This document shows, in pieces, positions 19,781-20,000 of a DNA stretch of 20,000 nt. The stretch spans positions 35,001 to 55,000 of the forward strand of contig CAJNDS010000661.1 in assembly GCA_905221605.1 (NCBI GenBank), given 5' to 3'. A program made the translations under genes and the position numbers. The first letter of the stretch is position 1. Each line of letters opens with the position of its first letter. The notes under the pieces are model-generated. The model ran no database searches. It was not told the origin of the DNA and worked only from the letters and a program-made list of their open reading frames with translations. Origin of the DNA: Symbiodinium natans (Eukaryota; Sar; Dinophyceae; Suessiales; Symbiodiniaceae).

Positions 19781-20000
19781 AGCTCTCTTTTTTTCAAGAG
19801 ATAGACTTAAGACGTCGAGGCATATGGAAATGCTCAAAAAGCTTGAATATTTAAATTACGGGAAAATAGTGAAAAAATAGAAAAACTGGAAAAATGAAAC
19901 TAGTAAAAAATTAGTAAAAAAAATAGCAATGGAAGTTTCAGTGTGTGTTCCAAAAAAAGAAAAAGAGGAAATAATAGGAACCGAAATAGGGGAAAACACA
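19781..20000. other. AT-rich segment with phased A-tracts
   Basis: Base composition changes abruptly. Runs of 4-8 A at about 19863, 19872, 19881, 19890, 19905 and 19916 are spaced 9-11 bp, the helical repeat, which predicts curved DNA. No ORF or telomere-like units. Confidence 0.6.

Noticed and set aside
1-20000. Chromosome end (true telomere)
   Set aside because: Arrays switch orientation dozens of times and alternate with islands and exons; no terminal array is present at either window edge.
1-20000. tRNA or rRNA genes
   Set aside because: No A-box/B-box pair with foldable arms or conserved rRNA segment was found by eye. A tRNAscan-SE or Infernal run would settle it.
1-20000. Eimeria or plant origin
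   Set aside because: Both have TTTAGGG-type telomeres and Eimeria has interstitial AAACCCT repeats, but the absence of CAG repeats and the GC/GA donors favour a dinoflagellate. Not excluded without a search.

Overview
This window is eukaryotic and dominated by a telomere-type heptamer, TTTAGGG/CCCTAAA. It occurs in roughly seventy interstitial blocks whose orientation keeps switching, separated by 50-400 bp islands of non-repetitive, mostly GC-rich sequence. There is no long ORF, operon, ribosome-binding-site pattern, tRNA or rRNA. Most longer ORFs are readings through the repeat itself (NPKP, GFRV, LNPKP strings). I infer a dinoflagellate, probably a Symbiodiniaceae/Suessiales-like alga: TTTAGGG telomere-type repeat, very small exons, and introns that appear to use GC and GA as well as GT donors. 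A coccidian such as Eimeria, which also carries AAACCCT repeats, is the main alternative.

The best-supported gene is on the minus strand and covers about 9.89 to 18.99 kb. Twelve short islands give exons of 16-87 bp. Joined in order and in phase, they read as the second half of an endonuclease/exonuclease/phosphatase (EEP) domain of the CCR4/nocturnin/ANGEL type: SSHLYWD, HVRLWRH, LVFCADLNSLPGS, FSTLK, VIDYIFHSP, YGYWCGGWRFP, LGIPN-R-IHGSDHLPIVCE. The 5' half must lie beyond 20 kb. About 600 coding bases are spread over 9.1 kb.

The most unusual feature is the intron architecture. Ten of the twelve exon islands have CCCTAAA repeat on the left and TTTAGGG repeat on the right (plus-strand view). 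In transcript sense, most introns therefore open with a UUUAGGG array and close with a CCCUAAA array, often within a few bases of the splice sites. The two arms could pair and bring the splice sites together. Telomere-like sequence may thus be a structural part of these introns rather than random insertion.

The left 8.4 kb probably carries one or more other minus-strand genes of the same style. A canonical EF-hand loop is rebuilt across an intron (exons at 7275-7305 and about 6795-6830). A possible start exon lies at 8255-8311, with a strong Kozak context and a hydrophobic N-terminus. Several C-left/G-right islands between 0.8 and 5.5 kb hold exon-like pieces, some resembling the pentatricopeptide repeats that are abundant in dinoflagellates. 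These assignments are weaker.

Other content: AT-rich islands at 8.43-8.60 kb and 19.78-20.0 kb (the latter with phased A-tracts), homogenised variant arrays (TTCAGGG, TTCAAGGG, TTGAAGGG, TTTGGGG), G runs up to 24 nt, and several inverted and direct repeats. All gene calls come from reading the DNA by eye. Splice sites are predictions.
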